A DNA stretch of 64,000 nucleotides from JAJYLM01 sp964547905 (GCA_964547905.1 CAZJPN010000050.1:12466-76465); one strand, 5' to 3'; positions 16,365-25,976 are shown, counted from the stretch's first letter. The notes: generated from the sequence alone by a model not told the origin. Translations and numbers: made by a program.

Positions 16365-17264
16365 CTATAAACCAACCAACCTTGATGCACCTGACTTCAA
16401 CAGTTCTTCTGCAAGCCTGACACCTGTGTTATATGCTTGTTCCTTTGCTCCGGTAACATTGCTTTGATAAAAAGCATTGCCCTGCGTATCTGCAATAAAT
16501 CCTGTCATTTCAATATCATTATTAATTATAGCGGCATGTGCACCTGCTGGTATCTGACAACTGGCTCCCAGACGTGCTACGAACCCACGCTCTGCAGAAG
16601 CCCTATAAAATGTCTTGTTATCATTTAATTTATCGATAAAAGTTTTTAGGGCGCTATTATCTTTATGTGCTTCTACGGCTATGATCCCCTGCCCTGCAGC
16701 AGGTATTATGTCCAGCTTTTCCATGAATTCCGGTTTTATACCAAGCCTGTTCACGCCTGCATACGCAATGACAATGGCATCGTACTGTCCCGCCATCAAT
16801 TTCCTTATCCTTGTATCAATATTGCCCCTGAGCATATCAAACCTTAGCCCCGCATTCATCCTCTTTAATTGTACTATTCTCCTCAGGCTCGTTGTGCCGA
16901 TAACAGCATCAGCTTTTAAAGCAGCGAGTGTTGTCCTCTTATTGAAAACAATGGCATCCCATGGCTCTTCAGCAGGCGGTGTTGCAGCTATGTATAGTCC
17001 GTCCGGTATCTCTGCTGGCATGTCCTTCATACTGTGTACGGCAATATCAACTTCTTTTGACAGGAGTGCTTTTTCTATCTCTTTAACGAATAGGCCTTTG
17101 CCGCCGATATCGGTCAGCGATACATCCTGTATGGCATCTCCGGATGTCTTTATTATAACCAATTCTACATCTATGGCGATGTCCGTCTTTTCGAGAAGCG
17201 TCTTTATATAATTTGCTTGCCATAGGGCAAGTTTACTACCTCTTGTACCAATCCGTATCTTCAT
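16365..17264 (-). CDS. hemC: Hydroxymethylbilane synthase (porphobilinogen deaminase)
   Basis: Polymerises four porphobilinogens to hydroxymethylbilane. The 299-aa protein begins RIGTRGSKLALWQANYIK, has HSMKDMPAEIPDG with the catalytic Asp region, TSLRRIVQLKR for substrate carboxylates, and RLGASCQIPAGAHA whose Cys carries the dipyrromethane cofactor. Its ATG overlaps the hemA stop (ATGA), and cobA-hemD follows after 2 bp. No hemB is present in this window. The assignment is secure. Confidence 0.96.
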   Translation of the reverse strand: MKIRIGTRGSKLALWQANYIKTLLEKTDIAIDVELVIIKTSGDAIQDVSLTDIGGKGLFVKEIEKALLSKEVDIAVHSMKDMPAEIPDGLYIAATPPAEEPWDAIVFNKRTTLAALKADAVIGTTSLRRIVQLKRMNAGLRFDMLRGNIDTRIRKLMAGQYDAIVIAYAGVNRLGIKPEFMEKLDIIPAAGQGIIAVEAHKDNSALKTFIDKLNDNKTFYRASAERGFVARLGASCQIPAGAHAAIINNDIEMTGFIADTQGNAFYQSNVTGAKEQAYNTGVRLAEELLKSGASRLVGL

Positions 17265-18520
17265 ATCTTAAATATCTTCTTCAACAACGTTATATCCTTC
17301 AAAACTTCACCTCTTCTATGAACATTCTTTATCTCCGTAATAGGCTCGTGCAGGATCTTATTTACTATACCTCTTGACATGGCATCAAGCACTTCTATAT
17401 CTTTTTTTGCAGGCTTTTCCAACTTTGATATTGCCTCTTTCAATTCCTGCTGCCGTATAGCTTCGAATTTATCTTTCAAAGATACGATCGTTGGAACCAA
17501 TGATAACTCGCCAAGCCAGTTCAGAAACCTGTTGACCTCTTCCTCTATAAACCGCTCTGCTTCTCCGGCAGCTTTTCCCCTTTCCCTCATGTTCTGGCTT
17601 GTAACACCTTTAAGATCGTCTATATCAAAAAGGAATATGCCTTCAAATGCGGATATCGAAGGCTCTATGTTTCTTGGTACCGATATATCTATAAAAAAAA
17701 GCGGTTTATGCTGTCGTGCCTTTATTATCTTCGCCATTCTGTCGTTCGTGATAAGGTAATGATCTGCTGATGTGGAGCATATAACAATATCGACATCCAT
17801 AAGTTGATCGTACAACTCGTCAAATTCAACTGCACTGCCCTTTAATCGTCCCGCAAGCTCAGACGCATGCGTATATGTTCTGCTCAATACGATCAGTTTC
17901 GTTGCACCGGCATCCCTGAGATACTTTGCTGCATCCTCTGCCATTTCTCCTGCACCCATAAGGAGTACATTCTTTCCGCCCAATCTGCCAAAGATTTTTT
18001 TTGCAAGCTCCACGGCGACGGAACTCACGGAAACGGTGTACAACCCAATCGTGGTAAACGTCCTTACCTTTTTTGCCACTCTGAACGCCCTATGCATAAG
18101 CCTGTTTAATATCGGACCTGTCGTGGAATTGTATGATGCGATCTTATAAGCGTCTTTTGTCTGTCCGAGTATCTGTGCCTCTCCAATAACCATAGAATCA
18201 AGGCTGCTTGCGACCCTGAATACATGGGTTACGGCATCCCTGTCTTCATGCATAGAGAGATAAGAAGAGAGTGATTTTTTATCTATACCTCCGAACCTGC
18301 TCATAATGTTCATTATTACATCCATGTTTTTTTCGGCGTCCTCGCAAACGGTATAAAATTCTATACGGTTACATGTTGACAGTATGATAGCCTCGCTTAT
18401 CTCAGGAAAAGACAAAATTTCCTTAAGAATGGAAGGAATCTGTTCTTCCGTAAAGCTGAGTTTTTCTCTCAACTCTACAGGCGCTGTTTTATGGTTTAAT
18501 CCTACAACAAGAAGTTTCAT
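17261..18520 (-). CDS. hemA: Glutamyl-tRNA reductase
   Basis: Reduces glutamyl-tRNA to glutamate-1-semialdehyde, the first committed step of the C5 pathway. The 419-aa protein has GLNHKTAPVELREKLSF, the catalytic cysteine in LSTCNRIEFY (about residue 50), SSLDSMVIGEAQILGQTKDAY, the NADPH-binding stretch NVLLMGAGEMAEDAAKYL, and a C-terminal dimerisation helix. It starts 3 bp after the ccsA-like gene, an arrangement frequent in bacteria with HemA-CcsA/HemX pairs. HemL is encoded separately at 9740-11026. Confidence 0.96.
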   Translation of the reverse strand: MKLLVVGLNHKTAPVELREKLSFTEEQIPSILKEILSFPEISEAIILSTCNRIEFYTVCEDAEKNMDVIMNIMSRFGGIDKKSLSSYLSMHEDRDAVTHVFRVASSLDSMVIGEAQILGQTKDAYKIASYNSTTGPILNRLMHRAFRVAKKVRTFTTIGLYTVSVSSVAVELAKKIFGRLGGKNVLLMGAGEMAEDAAKYLRDAGATKLIVLSRTYTHASELAGRLKGSAVEFDELYDQLMDVDIVICSTSADHYLITNDRMAKIIKARQHKPLFFIDISVPRNIEPSISAFEGIFLFDIDDLKGVTSQNMRERGKAAGEAERFIEEEVNRFLNWLGELSLVPTIVSLKDKFEAIRQQELKEAISKLEKPAKKDIEVLDAMSRGIVNKILHEPITEIKNVHRRGEVLKDITLLKKIFKI

Positions 18521-18523
18521 AAC

Positions 18524-19327
18524 TTAAAAATTGTGATAACCTTTGAATATAAAGTTAACCCCTATAAAACTGAATAAAACGAGCAGGAAACAAAAAATCG
18601 ACACCCACGCAAACTTTTTCCCCCTCCACCCAAGGCTTATGCGTCCATGAAGTATAAAAATATATGCAAACCATATAATCAGTGACCAGGTTTCCTTTGG
18701 ATCCCAGTTCCAGTAGCTTCCGTATATCCTGTCAGCCCATAGGGCACCTGTTATTATACCGAGGGTCAAAAACGGAAAACCTATCGTCAATGTCTTATAT
18801 GCCAGATCGTCGAGTATAAAAAGAGATGGCAGCCATTTTGTAATCCAGATAATGCGTTTATGCTTTAGCCATGTCTCCTGTAAAATATACATGATTGAAG
18901 AAATGAAGGATAACGCAAAAAGGCCATAGGATGTTATCGATAGCAATACATGAATGGGAAATATATCGGTGTTAAAGATGGGGCTTAATTCTTTTGTGCT
19001 GCCCTTCAACAGCATAAATACAATGATCAGTATGATAACGAACGGTGTGGAGAAACCAATGATCGAGGTAGTTCCTCTGAATATTACCGATACGAGTATG
19101 GCTCCGACAGCAAGCGCCCACGCAAACATAAATATGGCATATTTTAATGAAAAAATGGGGAATATGCCCGAACTTTTGTAGAACAACAATAGTATCCCCG
19201 TCTGCAAGATAACACCGAGTATAATACCGACAAGTGCAGCTATTTCCAGTTTTTTATCCCTGTAAAAGGCATACCCAATACTCATTGCCGCAGCAAGGAT
19301 ATAAAATATAAGCGTTAGTATCATCAT
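18524..19327 (-). CDS. ccsA: CcsA/HemX-like cytochrome c biogenesis membrane protein
   Basis: A 267-aa integral membrane protein with about eight hydrophobic helices. YGSYWNWDPKETWSLIIW is the tryptophan-rich WWD-type motif that handles heme in system II cytochrome c maturation, and HVLLSITSYGLFALSF and FILHGRISLGWRGKK hold conserved histidines. Its place directly before hemA is typical both of CcsA and of HemX, a relative that may tune HemA level. A CcsB/ResB partner is not seen in this window, so the exact role is open. It follows the precorrin-2 dehydrogenase gene after 64 bp. Confidence 0.85.
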   Translation of the reverse strand: MMILTLIFYILAAAMSIGYAFYRDKKLEIAALVGIILGVILQTGILLLFYKSSGIFPIFSLKYAIFMFAWALAVGAILVSVIFRGTTSIIGFSTPFVIILIIVFMLLKGSTKELSPIFNTDIFPIHVLLSITSYGLFALSFISSIMYILQETWLKHKRIIWITKWLPSLFILDDLAYKTLTIGFPFLTLGIITGALWADRIYGSYWNWDPKETWSLIIWFAYIFILHGRISLGWRGKKFAWVSIFCFLLVLFSFIGVNFIFKGYHNF

Positions 19328-19391
19328 TTTAATTCATCAACCTGAAAACCGCATTTATTATTTTCCGATGTTCATACCTCAAGCTTCACGA

Positions 19392-20057
19392 CTAAAGCCC
19401 GGCTATTTTATCTCCCGTAAAGGATGAGATAAAATTATCTATAAACCGCCTTAACGACTTTGAATCATTCTTTTTTATATATCTTGATAGCCTTCCAATA
19501 GAAAGCTTATTGAGCGTCTGTTCAATGTTTACTTTAACTCCGCTTTTCTTTATTTTTAACAACCTGCTTCTAATCTTTATAATACTATGAATGAGTTTCA
19601 TATATTCCGTATTTAACAATTTATCAATCCTTTTTTTTAATAGTACTGTTGCATAAGGGGCAAGGCCGTTTGTTGAAACCGTTATTGTAACCTTGCCTTT
19701 TTTCATCATAGCAGGCATTATGAAATCACAATAAACAGGCGTATCAACAACATTTGTGAGGATATGCCGTGGCCTTGTATCCTGAAAAATTTTTTTGTTT
19801 ACATAAGTATCGTTCGTAGCCGCATATACAAGATACATACCTGCGAGGTCCGAAGACCTGTACGGCCTTTTTATAAGTTCAATCTTATTCTGTATTTTTA
19901 ATTTTAATACGGGCTTTATAGAAAACGGAGCAACAACCTTTACCCGCGCGCCCGATTTTATCAATTGTACGACTTTCCGGTATGCAACACTACCGCCGCC
20001 TACAACCAGGCAATGCTTCTTATTTATGTTTAAAGAAATAGGATAATATTTGTTCAA
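19392..20057 (-). CDS. Precorrin-2 dehydrogenase / sirohydrochlorin ferrochelatase-like (CysG N-terminal, Met8 type)
   Basis: A 221-aa protein resembling the N-terminal part of CysG and SirC/Met8, which oxidises precorrin-2 to sirohydrochlorin with NAD+. The opening YYPISLNINKKHCLVVGGGS, continuing VAYRKVVQLIKSGA, is a Rossmann fold with GGGSVAYRK; VYAATND and NVVDTPVYCDFIMPA are conserved family segments. Whether it also inserts iron cannot be judged. Its ATG overlaps the upstream barrel gene (ATGA). Together with the SUMT half of cobA-hemD it completes the route to sirohydrochlorin. Confidence 0.9.
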   Translation of the reverse strand: MNKYYPISLNINKKHCLVVGGGSVAYRKVVQLIKSGARVKVVAPFSIKPVLKLKIQNKIELIKRPYRSSDLAGMYLVYAATNDTYVNKKIFQDTRPRHILTNVVDTPVYCDFIMPAMMKKGKVTITVSTNGLAPYATVLLKKRIDKLLNTEYMKLIHSIIKIRSRLLKIKKSGVKVNIEQTLNKLSIGRLSRYIKKNDSKSLRRFIDNFISSFTGDKIAGL

Positions 20058-20665
20058 AAGCTGAGCCCGAATCCCATACTGAGGAATATGCCGTTCATAT
20101 GTATACTGTCTATCTTTGCTATCGTTACCGGCAGGTACTGATAGCCCATATCGATATTGAATAACCAGCTTGGTAATTGCGAGCTCATGAGTACATCAGC
20201 ACCTATGCCTGCCCTGAACCCAAAAGCGGAACTATCGCTGGTTGCCGTACTGTCTGTATACCCGGTGGTTGAACTGATCGTCGTATAATTTAACAGCGAG
20301 AATACATAAGGATCAAAGGGGTAGTTGCTGATCGGGTTTACCCTGACACCGGCATCAAACGAAGGCATAACGGTTATCCTGTCCACGGCAACACCCTCGC
20401 CATTATTCACCATAATAGTCTGGCCTGACTGCTGCGCTGTCCTTCCCCTGAGATCCATGCAAAGCCAGTTATGGTATACGTTGAAATCATAACCGAGCTG
20501 AAACGTTGTCGATGGATCTGAAAGCACACTCAGAGGCTGTGAAAAATTAAGGTTGTCCGAAGAAAGGGTAATCGTACCAGCCTTTACACCGGTCGCACCC
20601 AATACCGTCGCAGACAATATTACCATTATAATAGATATTTTTTTCATTCGGCACATCTGTTTCAT
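20054..20665 (-). CDS. Predicted outer-membrane beta-barrel protein
   Basis: A 203-aa exported protein of no recognised family. The signal peptide is KKISIIMVILSATVLGATGVKA; start codons at 20665, 20656 and 20647 are all possible. The mature part alternates polar and hydrophobic residues, with strands such as FQLGYDFNVYHNWLCMDLRG and FGFRAGIGADVLM, and it ends GIFLSMGFGLSF, a terminal Phe typical of barrels recognised by BamA. Its stop overlaps the start of the precorrin-2 dehydrogenase gene, which is unexpected for a surface protein and suggests co-transcription with tetrapyrrole genes. A possible heme/tetrapyrrole-related role is speculation. Confidence 0.7.
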   Translation of the reverse strand: MKQMCRMKKISIIMVILSATVLGATGVKAGTITLSSDNLNFSQPLSVLSDPSTTFQLGYDFNVYHNWLCMDLRGRTAQQSGQTIMVNNGEGVAVDRITVMPSFDAGVRVNPISNYPFDPYVFSLLNYTTISSTTGYTDSTATSDSSAFGFRAGIGADVLMSSQLPSWLFNIDMGYQYLPVTIAKIDSIHMNGIFLSMGFGLSF

Positions 20666-20701
20666 ATTTTTTTAATATACTTCTTTTTTACCTGACAGTC
20701 C

Positions 20702-20799
20702 ACCCCGTTAGAAAATTCTCATTATTACATGCATTATAATTTATCATTTAAAAGCCGTCAGACCCGGATACCATTAATTCATATATTTTCTAACGGGGT
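20702..20799. repeat. 98-bp element bounded by perfect 15-bp inverted repeats
   Basis: ACCCCGTTAGAAAAT (20702-20716) and its exact reverse complement ATTTTCTAACGGGGT (20785-20799) enclose 68 bp of AT-rich sequence. It lies between the decayed regulator and the barrel gene. It could be a MITE-like element or a pair of operator sites at the barrel-operon promoter. Confidence 0.75.
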
Positions 20800-20815
20800 A
20801 AACCTCTTGACACTC

Positions 20816-23709
20816 TCATACCTGCTTCTTTGATTTTATGATACTTTGATACAGCTCTTTTGTTTTATCCGACGGTTCTATGTCAAGCGTTTGAGATAAG
20901 ATCGCTACACAGCGCTTATACGTAGCAACAGCCTCGGCATAGCGGCCCAGAGATTTATAGATTATCATCAGACACTGGTAAAAAAGCTCTACGTGGTTAT
21001 CCGCTTCTAAACTTTTTTGATATGTTAAGATTGCATTGCGCATCTCTCCGGCACCATCATAATACATGCCCAATTGTTCAATAAAACGTGTAAACCTGTC
21101 GTGCAACTTTTCTCTAAAACTTATAGCCCATGATGGGAGTGCATCCTGTGTAAAAAAATCTCCTCTATATGTGTCAAAGATGCGCCTTTCCATGGCTTTA
21201 ATCTCTTTCTGCTTTTTTGATAAGTCCTTACCGGTTAACAGTGACTCCATTTTGTCTAAAAGATGCTCAAATGCCCGCACATCCACCCAGCATTTTTTTG
21301 TATTCAGCATAAGCCTGCCTGCCTGTGAAATCACGGCATCATTGGAACCGAGCAGTTTCCTTAACCTATGGATGGTCGTTTCCAATGTCTGGTGGGCATA
21401 ATCACCCTGGGCCTCTGGCCACAAAGCGCTGCTTATTTGATCAAGCCCGACTGCTCTTTCATAATTAATGATCATGAATTGCAGCAACTCGATGGGCTTA
21501 AGCTGTGCTTTCCTGGATAATGCAATCTGCGTATCTTCCTTAAAAATCTTAAAATTGCCGAGGGTATAAAACCTAAACGCCTATGGCCAATCTTCGCATC
21601 CCAGGGGAGGCGTGTCAGGCATAAGGTTGCGCCTCTCTATAAGACTTCTGACATACTCTTTTTTGATTCCATGCTCAAGTGCCTTGACACAGAGCCGTGC
21701 CATGACAGACGGACGCCAGCCCGGAAAGTTTACATATCCCATATCCTGCCCGAGCTGCATTGCCCTGCGGAGAAATCTCAAACCCGATCGTTCTTTGTTT
21801 TGATCAAACGCAAACAAGGCTTTTACGACAAGATACATATATCTGAAATGCCTCTGTTTGCTGACGATTCGAGACGTTTTGTTGAGATAGTACAATGCCA
21901 TGGTATCGTCCGAAAGTTCATGCAGACCTGAGCCATTTGTACAGAGCTCATTACCATCAGATTTACGTCGCCTGATTCGATAGCCGGGGTCATGCCCATG
22001 TTCTGGATGTTGTATGCAGAAGCAAAATCCTCTCTCATCATTGCCTCCTCGGTTAATTTCATATAATAGGTGGCACGATCATAAACTCCTGTCTGATCTA
22101 TGGTTTTAGAAATCTTTTGTAAAAACTGTCTTCCAAGCGGGATATTCCCGGTGCTCATCATCCATGCGGCACCAAACGATATGAGCATATGATCCATGAC
22201 GTGTATCTCCGTGGTTTCGGCTAACTGTATCCCATCATTTAATGCCTTGAATTCAGGGTCAGAAGCTACGGTATAATAGTTGTAGAGGACTTCTATGATT
22301 TTAAATACAAGGAACGTCATAGGAGATATCCGGTTTGAATACTCCAGGTCTTTCAACGGTGGCAGGACCGTTTCCTCCATTCGGATATCACCTATTGTTG
22401 AGAAGTGAAGGGCTATATTGGTACTTAACTGTACTCTCATATCGGGGTTATTCGTGTTTTGTAAAATAAGCACAGCTCATTTCAGCCATTTTTTAATCCT
22501 GGGATTGTATTGCTGTCTGAAATTCAGGGCGTAAAACATCTTGATTACCGCTATTTCTTCTGTTTTTGTGGCAGGAAAGCCCTTCCATTTTTTCACAAGC
22601 TTTTCCATAATATTGATCCATGGATCGTGAAGCCTTAACTTTCCAAACCCATACGTGATGGAATCGGAAACCCCGGTCCATGCTATAAATATTCCGTTCC
22701 TGTCTTTATTCTTTGTGAACAGCTTGAATGACTTCTTAAAAAGAACATAGCTCTCTTCGGGATTGAATGGCAGTCTGCATGCGCCGAGCCAGTATTGTAA
22801 CCATGGATTACCCTCTATGATATCATCCGGTAAAGCCTTAAGCCATGCCTCCAACGTACGGTTTCTACCTTGTGAAATAAGATCAAATGCGTTTTTAAGT
22901 ATTAACCTTACAGCTTCGGACCAGTCCTTGGATTGCAAAAAAAGCGTGACCGCATCCTCAACATATCCCGATTCTTCCAATACCTTTGCGGCATTTTGTT
23001 GAATTCCCGTGAGCTTTTCGTAATTCCACCTGCTCCGCGTCTTCGATAGCAGGAATTCCCTGAACAGGTCATGGTACTTGTAGGTATTGTCCTGATGCTT
23101 GATGGTAAAATAATGAGAGCCGATAAGGTGAGCGAGATCTTATCGGATGATTGTTTCCCCGCCATCCGATTCGCCATCTTCACGGTCATGGACGGAAAAA
23201 AAGGACGCTCGCAGGAGGAAATCCTGTGCCGACGGATCCGTTTTATCGAAAATCTCGGCTGAAAAATAATCAAAGATCGATTGATAGTCCTTCAGACCGC
23301 CCTTTCCGACGGCCTCTACCCCCATCTTGTGCTGTTCAAGCATAAGCACGAGTCCGGCAGCCCAGCCGTCTGTCCAATTGTGCAGCTTCTCTACCGTCTC
23401 CCGGTTGTGACCATTGCCGGAACGCAGTTTGATCAGTGCTCCCGTTTCATCGGGCGTAAACTTGATCTCCTCATTGCTGACGACAGCCAGCACGCTGTCT
23501 TCCCTCAGACGCGAGAATATGCCGGGAGGTTCCGTCCGGCTGATCACCATGACATTGCCGCTCGCGGGAATCCTCATCAAAGCCTCATTCAGAACATTAT
23601 GGAACGCGGAGTTACCGTTGATCTCATGATAATTATCAAACATGAGGACAAAACCTTCGGGCAGCATGCCGTAAAGGCTCTCAAAAAATCTATGCGTATA
23701 TGTGCCGAT
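20816..23709 (-). pseudogene. Decayed STAND (MalT-like)-BTAD transcriptional regulator
   Basis: Remnant of a large STAND ATPase regulator of the MalT/BTAD (SARP-like) type. The reading begins at 23709 inside the NTPase domain (RFFESLYGMLPEGF, then Walker-B-like VLMFDNYHEI); the Walker A part and everything before it are absent. Frames then break: an extra T in a T7 run (about 23202, FF to PSMTVKMANRMAG), a 1-bp loss near 23136 (DKI to AHLIGSHYF), an in-frame TGA at 22477, a 1-bp loss near 21945, and an in-frame TAG at 21581 (DWP-stop-AFRFYTLG). The C-terminal part (21541-20816) keeps a winged helix (DYAHQTLETTIHRLRKLLG) and BTAD TPRs. Many lesions of different kinds argue for real decay, not sequencing error. 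Confidence 0.88.
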
Positions 23710-23774
23710 TTATAGCCAACAAAGATAGATTTTTTTTATTGTATGCGGTAGAAAAAGTCAATGCAACTCAAAAG

Positions 23775-23795
23775 AAATGCATTTTTTCGGGTTAA
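23775..23795 (-). repeat. ATGCAT-centred palindromic motif at the ABC permease stop
   Basis: Read on the minus strand the permease stop begins TAACCCGAAAAAATGCATTT. The same motif follows the stop of def and, in variant form, several plus-strand genes (see 40266-40290 and 47943-47961). Confidence 0.6.
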
Positions 23796-24616
23796 TGTAT
23801 CAGGGTTGGATACAGGCGTCTTGCTGTCAGGAGAAAAACGATAAAAACGAACACCATGACAACGAGATCAAAACCAAAGCTGTGAACGCTCTGCCCGCCT
23901 TTAATCATGAGGCTACGAAGAGCATCTACAAGATACGTCAATGGATTAAATCTCGCAAACCACCGCAGCCATGGAGGCATGAGTTCGAGCGGATAGATCG
24001 CATTACTCGCAAAGAAAAGCGGCATCGTCAGAATCTGCCCTATTCCCATAAAGCGCTCGCGGGTTTTTACTATGCAGGCAATTATCAGCGAAAAGGTAGA
24101 AAAAATAGCAGATCCCAGAACAACGCTCAATAAAACACCGCCTATTGCCCATGGCTCCCAACGCAGCGAAATACCCATGGCAAGCGCTATAAAATAAATA
24201 ATTACCACTTGCACCAATCCCCTGAATCCTGATGAAACCGCTTTTCCCAGGACAAGTGAAATACGATGTGCAGGGCTTACCATAAGCTTGTGGATAATTC
24301 CGAGGTCCCTTTCCCAAATAACGGCAATACCATAGAATATGGCGCTGAACAACACGCTTTGGGCAAGGATGCCGGGGGTCATGAAGGCAATATAACTTAC
24401 CTGACCTGTCGGTATGCCCCGGACCCGGCTGAATACCTGCCCGAATATCACAAGCCACAACACAGGCTGGACCGCACGCGTAAAGAGCTCGGTAGGATCA
24501 CGAACAAGCTTCTTTATTTCAACCTCGGAGATGGCCAGGCTTTCTCTGAAAAACTCAACAAGGAAAAAAGAACTAAGCCAGGCGGTTTGCCGTTCTGCGT
24601 GTTTTTCTGACATCAC
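23792..24616 (-). CDS. ABC-2 type transporter permease
   Basis: Membrane half of an ABC exporter, 274 aa with about six transmembrane helices (VLWLVIFGQVF, GILAQSVLFSAIFYGIAVIW, VVIIYFIALAMGI, LLSVVLGSAIFSTFSLIIAC, the last near LVVMVFVFIVFLLTARRL). FNPLTYLVDALRSLM is the usual ABC-2 C-terminal signature. A GTG at 24616 and an ATG at 24613 are both served by AGGAGGG upstream. The gene overlaps the ATPase gene by 44 bp. The family includes DrrB-like drug and polyketide/polysaccharide exporters; control by the MarR gene points to drug or toxicant export, which is inference. Confidence 0.88.
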   Translation of the reverse strand: MMSEKHAERQTAWLSSFFLVEFFRESLAISEVEIKKLVRDPTELFTRAVQPVLWLVIFGQVFSRVRGIPTGQVSYIAFMTPGILAQSVLFSAIFYGIAVIWERDLGIIHKLMVSPAHRISLVLGKAVSSGFRGLVQVVIIYFIALAMGISLRWEPWAIGGVLLSVVLGSAIFSTFSLIIACIVKTRERFMGIGQILTMPLFFASNAIYPLELMPPWLRWFARFNPLTYLVDALRSLMIKGGQSVHSFGFDLVVMVFVFIVFLLTARRLYPTLIH

Positions 24617-25406
24617 GGTAATTCCCTCCTTCCTCTATAACGCCTCCACTGTAATGGACAAATACATCATCCAGATTGGCATCTGTTCCCACGGAGGCTT
24701 TCAGATCAGCGGGGCTTCCGGATATTGTAATTTTACCCCGGTGTATGAGGGCTATCTCATCGCAAAGCCTGTCAGCCTCTTCCATGTCATGCGTGGTTAT
24801 CAGTATCGTCATTCCGTACTCTTTCTTCAATGCGATAAGCCGTTCCCAGACCACCCGACGTGCAACAGGATCCAATCCTATGGTAGGCTCATCAAGGAAT
24901 AAAACAGCAGGCAGGTGAAGCATTGCCTGCGCCAGTTCGAGCCTCCGGATCATGCCGCCTGAATAAGTCTTTACAAGCTTATTTGAAGACTCCGTGAGAT
25001 TCATAAAATTGAGTGCATCCGCAACTCTTGCTTTTCGATCATAGCGTTTCATACCATACAGTTTTGCCGAGAGCATGAGGTTTTCATAAGCAGTGAGACC
25101 TCCATCCGCAGAAAGCATCTGAGGTACATATCCAATCCTTTTTCTCACCTCTTTTGAGGATAAATTTACATCGAAACCTGCAACCATTGCAGTGCCTGAC
25201 ATAGGATCAAGAAGTGTCGTCAACATTTTGATCGTGGTACTTTTACCTGCACCGTTAGGACCGATCAAACCAAAGATCTTTCCATACGGGACATGAAGAT
25301 CCATTGAATCGACAGCAACAAAATCGCCGAACTTCCGTGTGAGTTTATTCGTTTCGATTGCCCATAAAGAAAGTGGAGGTATTTTTTTATTGTCTGAATC
25401 CGACAT
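24573..25406 (-). CDS. ABC transporter ATP-binding protein (DrrA-like)
   Basis: ATPase half of the exporter, 277 aa. Walker A is GPNGAGKSTTIKML, the Q-loop lies in GYVPQMLSADGG, the signature is YSGGMIRRLELAQAM, Walker B is VLFLDEPTIGLDP, and the H-loop is TTHDMEEADRL. ALIHRGKITISGSPADLK and the C-terminal extension fit the DrrA/CcmA-like subfamily. It lies 17 bp after MarR and overlaps the permease by 44 bp, so the three form one operon. The substrate cannot be read from the sequence. Confidence 0.93.
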   Translation of the reverse strand: MSDSDNKKIPPLSLWAIETNKLTRKFGDFVAVDSMDLHVPYGKIFGLIGPNGAGKSTTIKMLTTLLDPMSGTAMVAGFDVNLSSKEVRKRIGYVPQMLSADGGLTAYENLMLSAKLYGMKRYDRKARVADALNFMNLTESSNKLVKTYSGGMIRRLELAQAMLHLPAVLFLDEPTIGLDPVARRVVWERLIALKKEYGMTILITTHDMEEADRLCDEIALIHRGKITISGSPADLKASVGTDANLDDVFVHYSGGVIEEGGNYRDVRKTRRTANRLA

Positions 25407-25423
25407 CTTGATTCTATCCTGTC

Positions 25424-25894
25424 TTATACTTTTTTATCTTTGCTCGGTACATGAACAACTTTATTATCAATTGAAAAAAGCCCTTCGAGTTCGTTTAATC
25501 CTTGTAAAAGAGCTTTGCGGTTTTTTGAATCCAGCATTGAAACCTTTTTACTGAGCCTATTTTCTGCTGCGGTTTTTATCTGATTGAAAAGTGCAATGCC
25601 CATATTTGTCAGTCTGAGAGGGGACTTCCTGCGATCAGCAGCATCATGACTTCTCTCTATGAACCCTCGCCTTACCAGAGTTTCTACACTTCTGGACATG
25701 GATGGCTGACTCACTCCGTGGTGCTGTGCAATCTCGTTTATGAGCGTCCTTCCTCGTATGATACTACCAAGTATCCGGAAATGAGGAACACTCAAATCCG
25801 CTGGAATGCATGATCGCATCTCGGCACGTACACGCGCCATGGAGAGCGGTATTATTTCCAAAAGTCTTTTTGCTATTTTAGTCTCGTTTTGCAT
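25424..25894 (-). CDS. MarR-family transcriptional regulator
   Basis: A winged-helix dimeric repressor of 156 aa. The start at 25894 (MQNETKIAKRLLEI) is preferred; an ATG at 25903 lies inside the presumed operator. The recognition region is HHGVSQPSMSRSVETLVRRG and the wing is IERSHDAADRRKSPLRLT, with the conserved D-x-R-R. It is first in an operon with the ABC exporter, and a 29-bp imperfect palindrome covers its start region, as expected for autorepression. No ribosome site is evident, and the predicted transcript start is close to the ATG. Confidence 0.9.
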   Translation of the reverse strand: MQNETKIAKRLLEIIPLSMARVRAEMRSCIPADLSVPHFRILGSIIRGRTLINEIAQHHGVSQPSMSRSVETLVRRGFIERSHDAADRRKSPLRLTNMGIALFNQIKTAAENRLSKKVSMLDSKNRKALLQGLNELEGLFSIDNKVVHVPSKDKKV

Positions 25895-25896
25895 AT

Positions 25897-25936
25897 ATAA
25901 CATTGTTAATATGTAATATTGTTATATAATTGTCAA
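25897..25936 (-). promoter_or_regulatory. Promoter and palindromic operator of the MarR-ABC operon
   Basis: Minus-strand TTGACA (25931-25936) and CATATT (25908-25913) are 17 bp apart. A 29-bp imperfect palindrome with arms ATAACATTGTTA and TAATATTGTTAT (25897-25925) covers the -10 and start. MarR dimers typically bind such sites, so autorepression is likely. Confidence 0.6.
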
Positions 25937-25976
25937 GAAGTATCTATCGAATGGCTTTGTTGGACAGCAGGTTTGA

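Noticed and set aside
22908..23273. 121-codon minus-strand frame as a separate gene
   Set aside because: Only PSMTVKMANRMAG of it is meaningful, as part of the decayed regulator; the rest is out of frame.
20816..23709. Programmed frameshifting in the STAND/BTAD gene
   Set aside because: Two nonsense codons, three shifts of differing kind and a missing N-terminus fit decay, not recoding.
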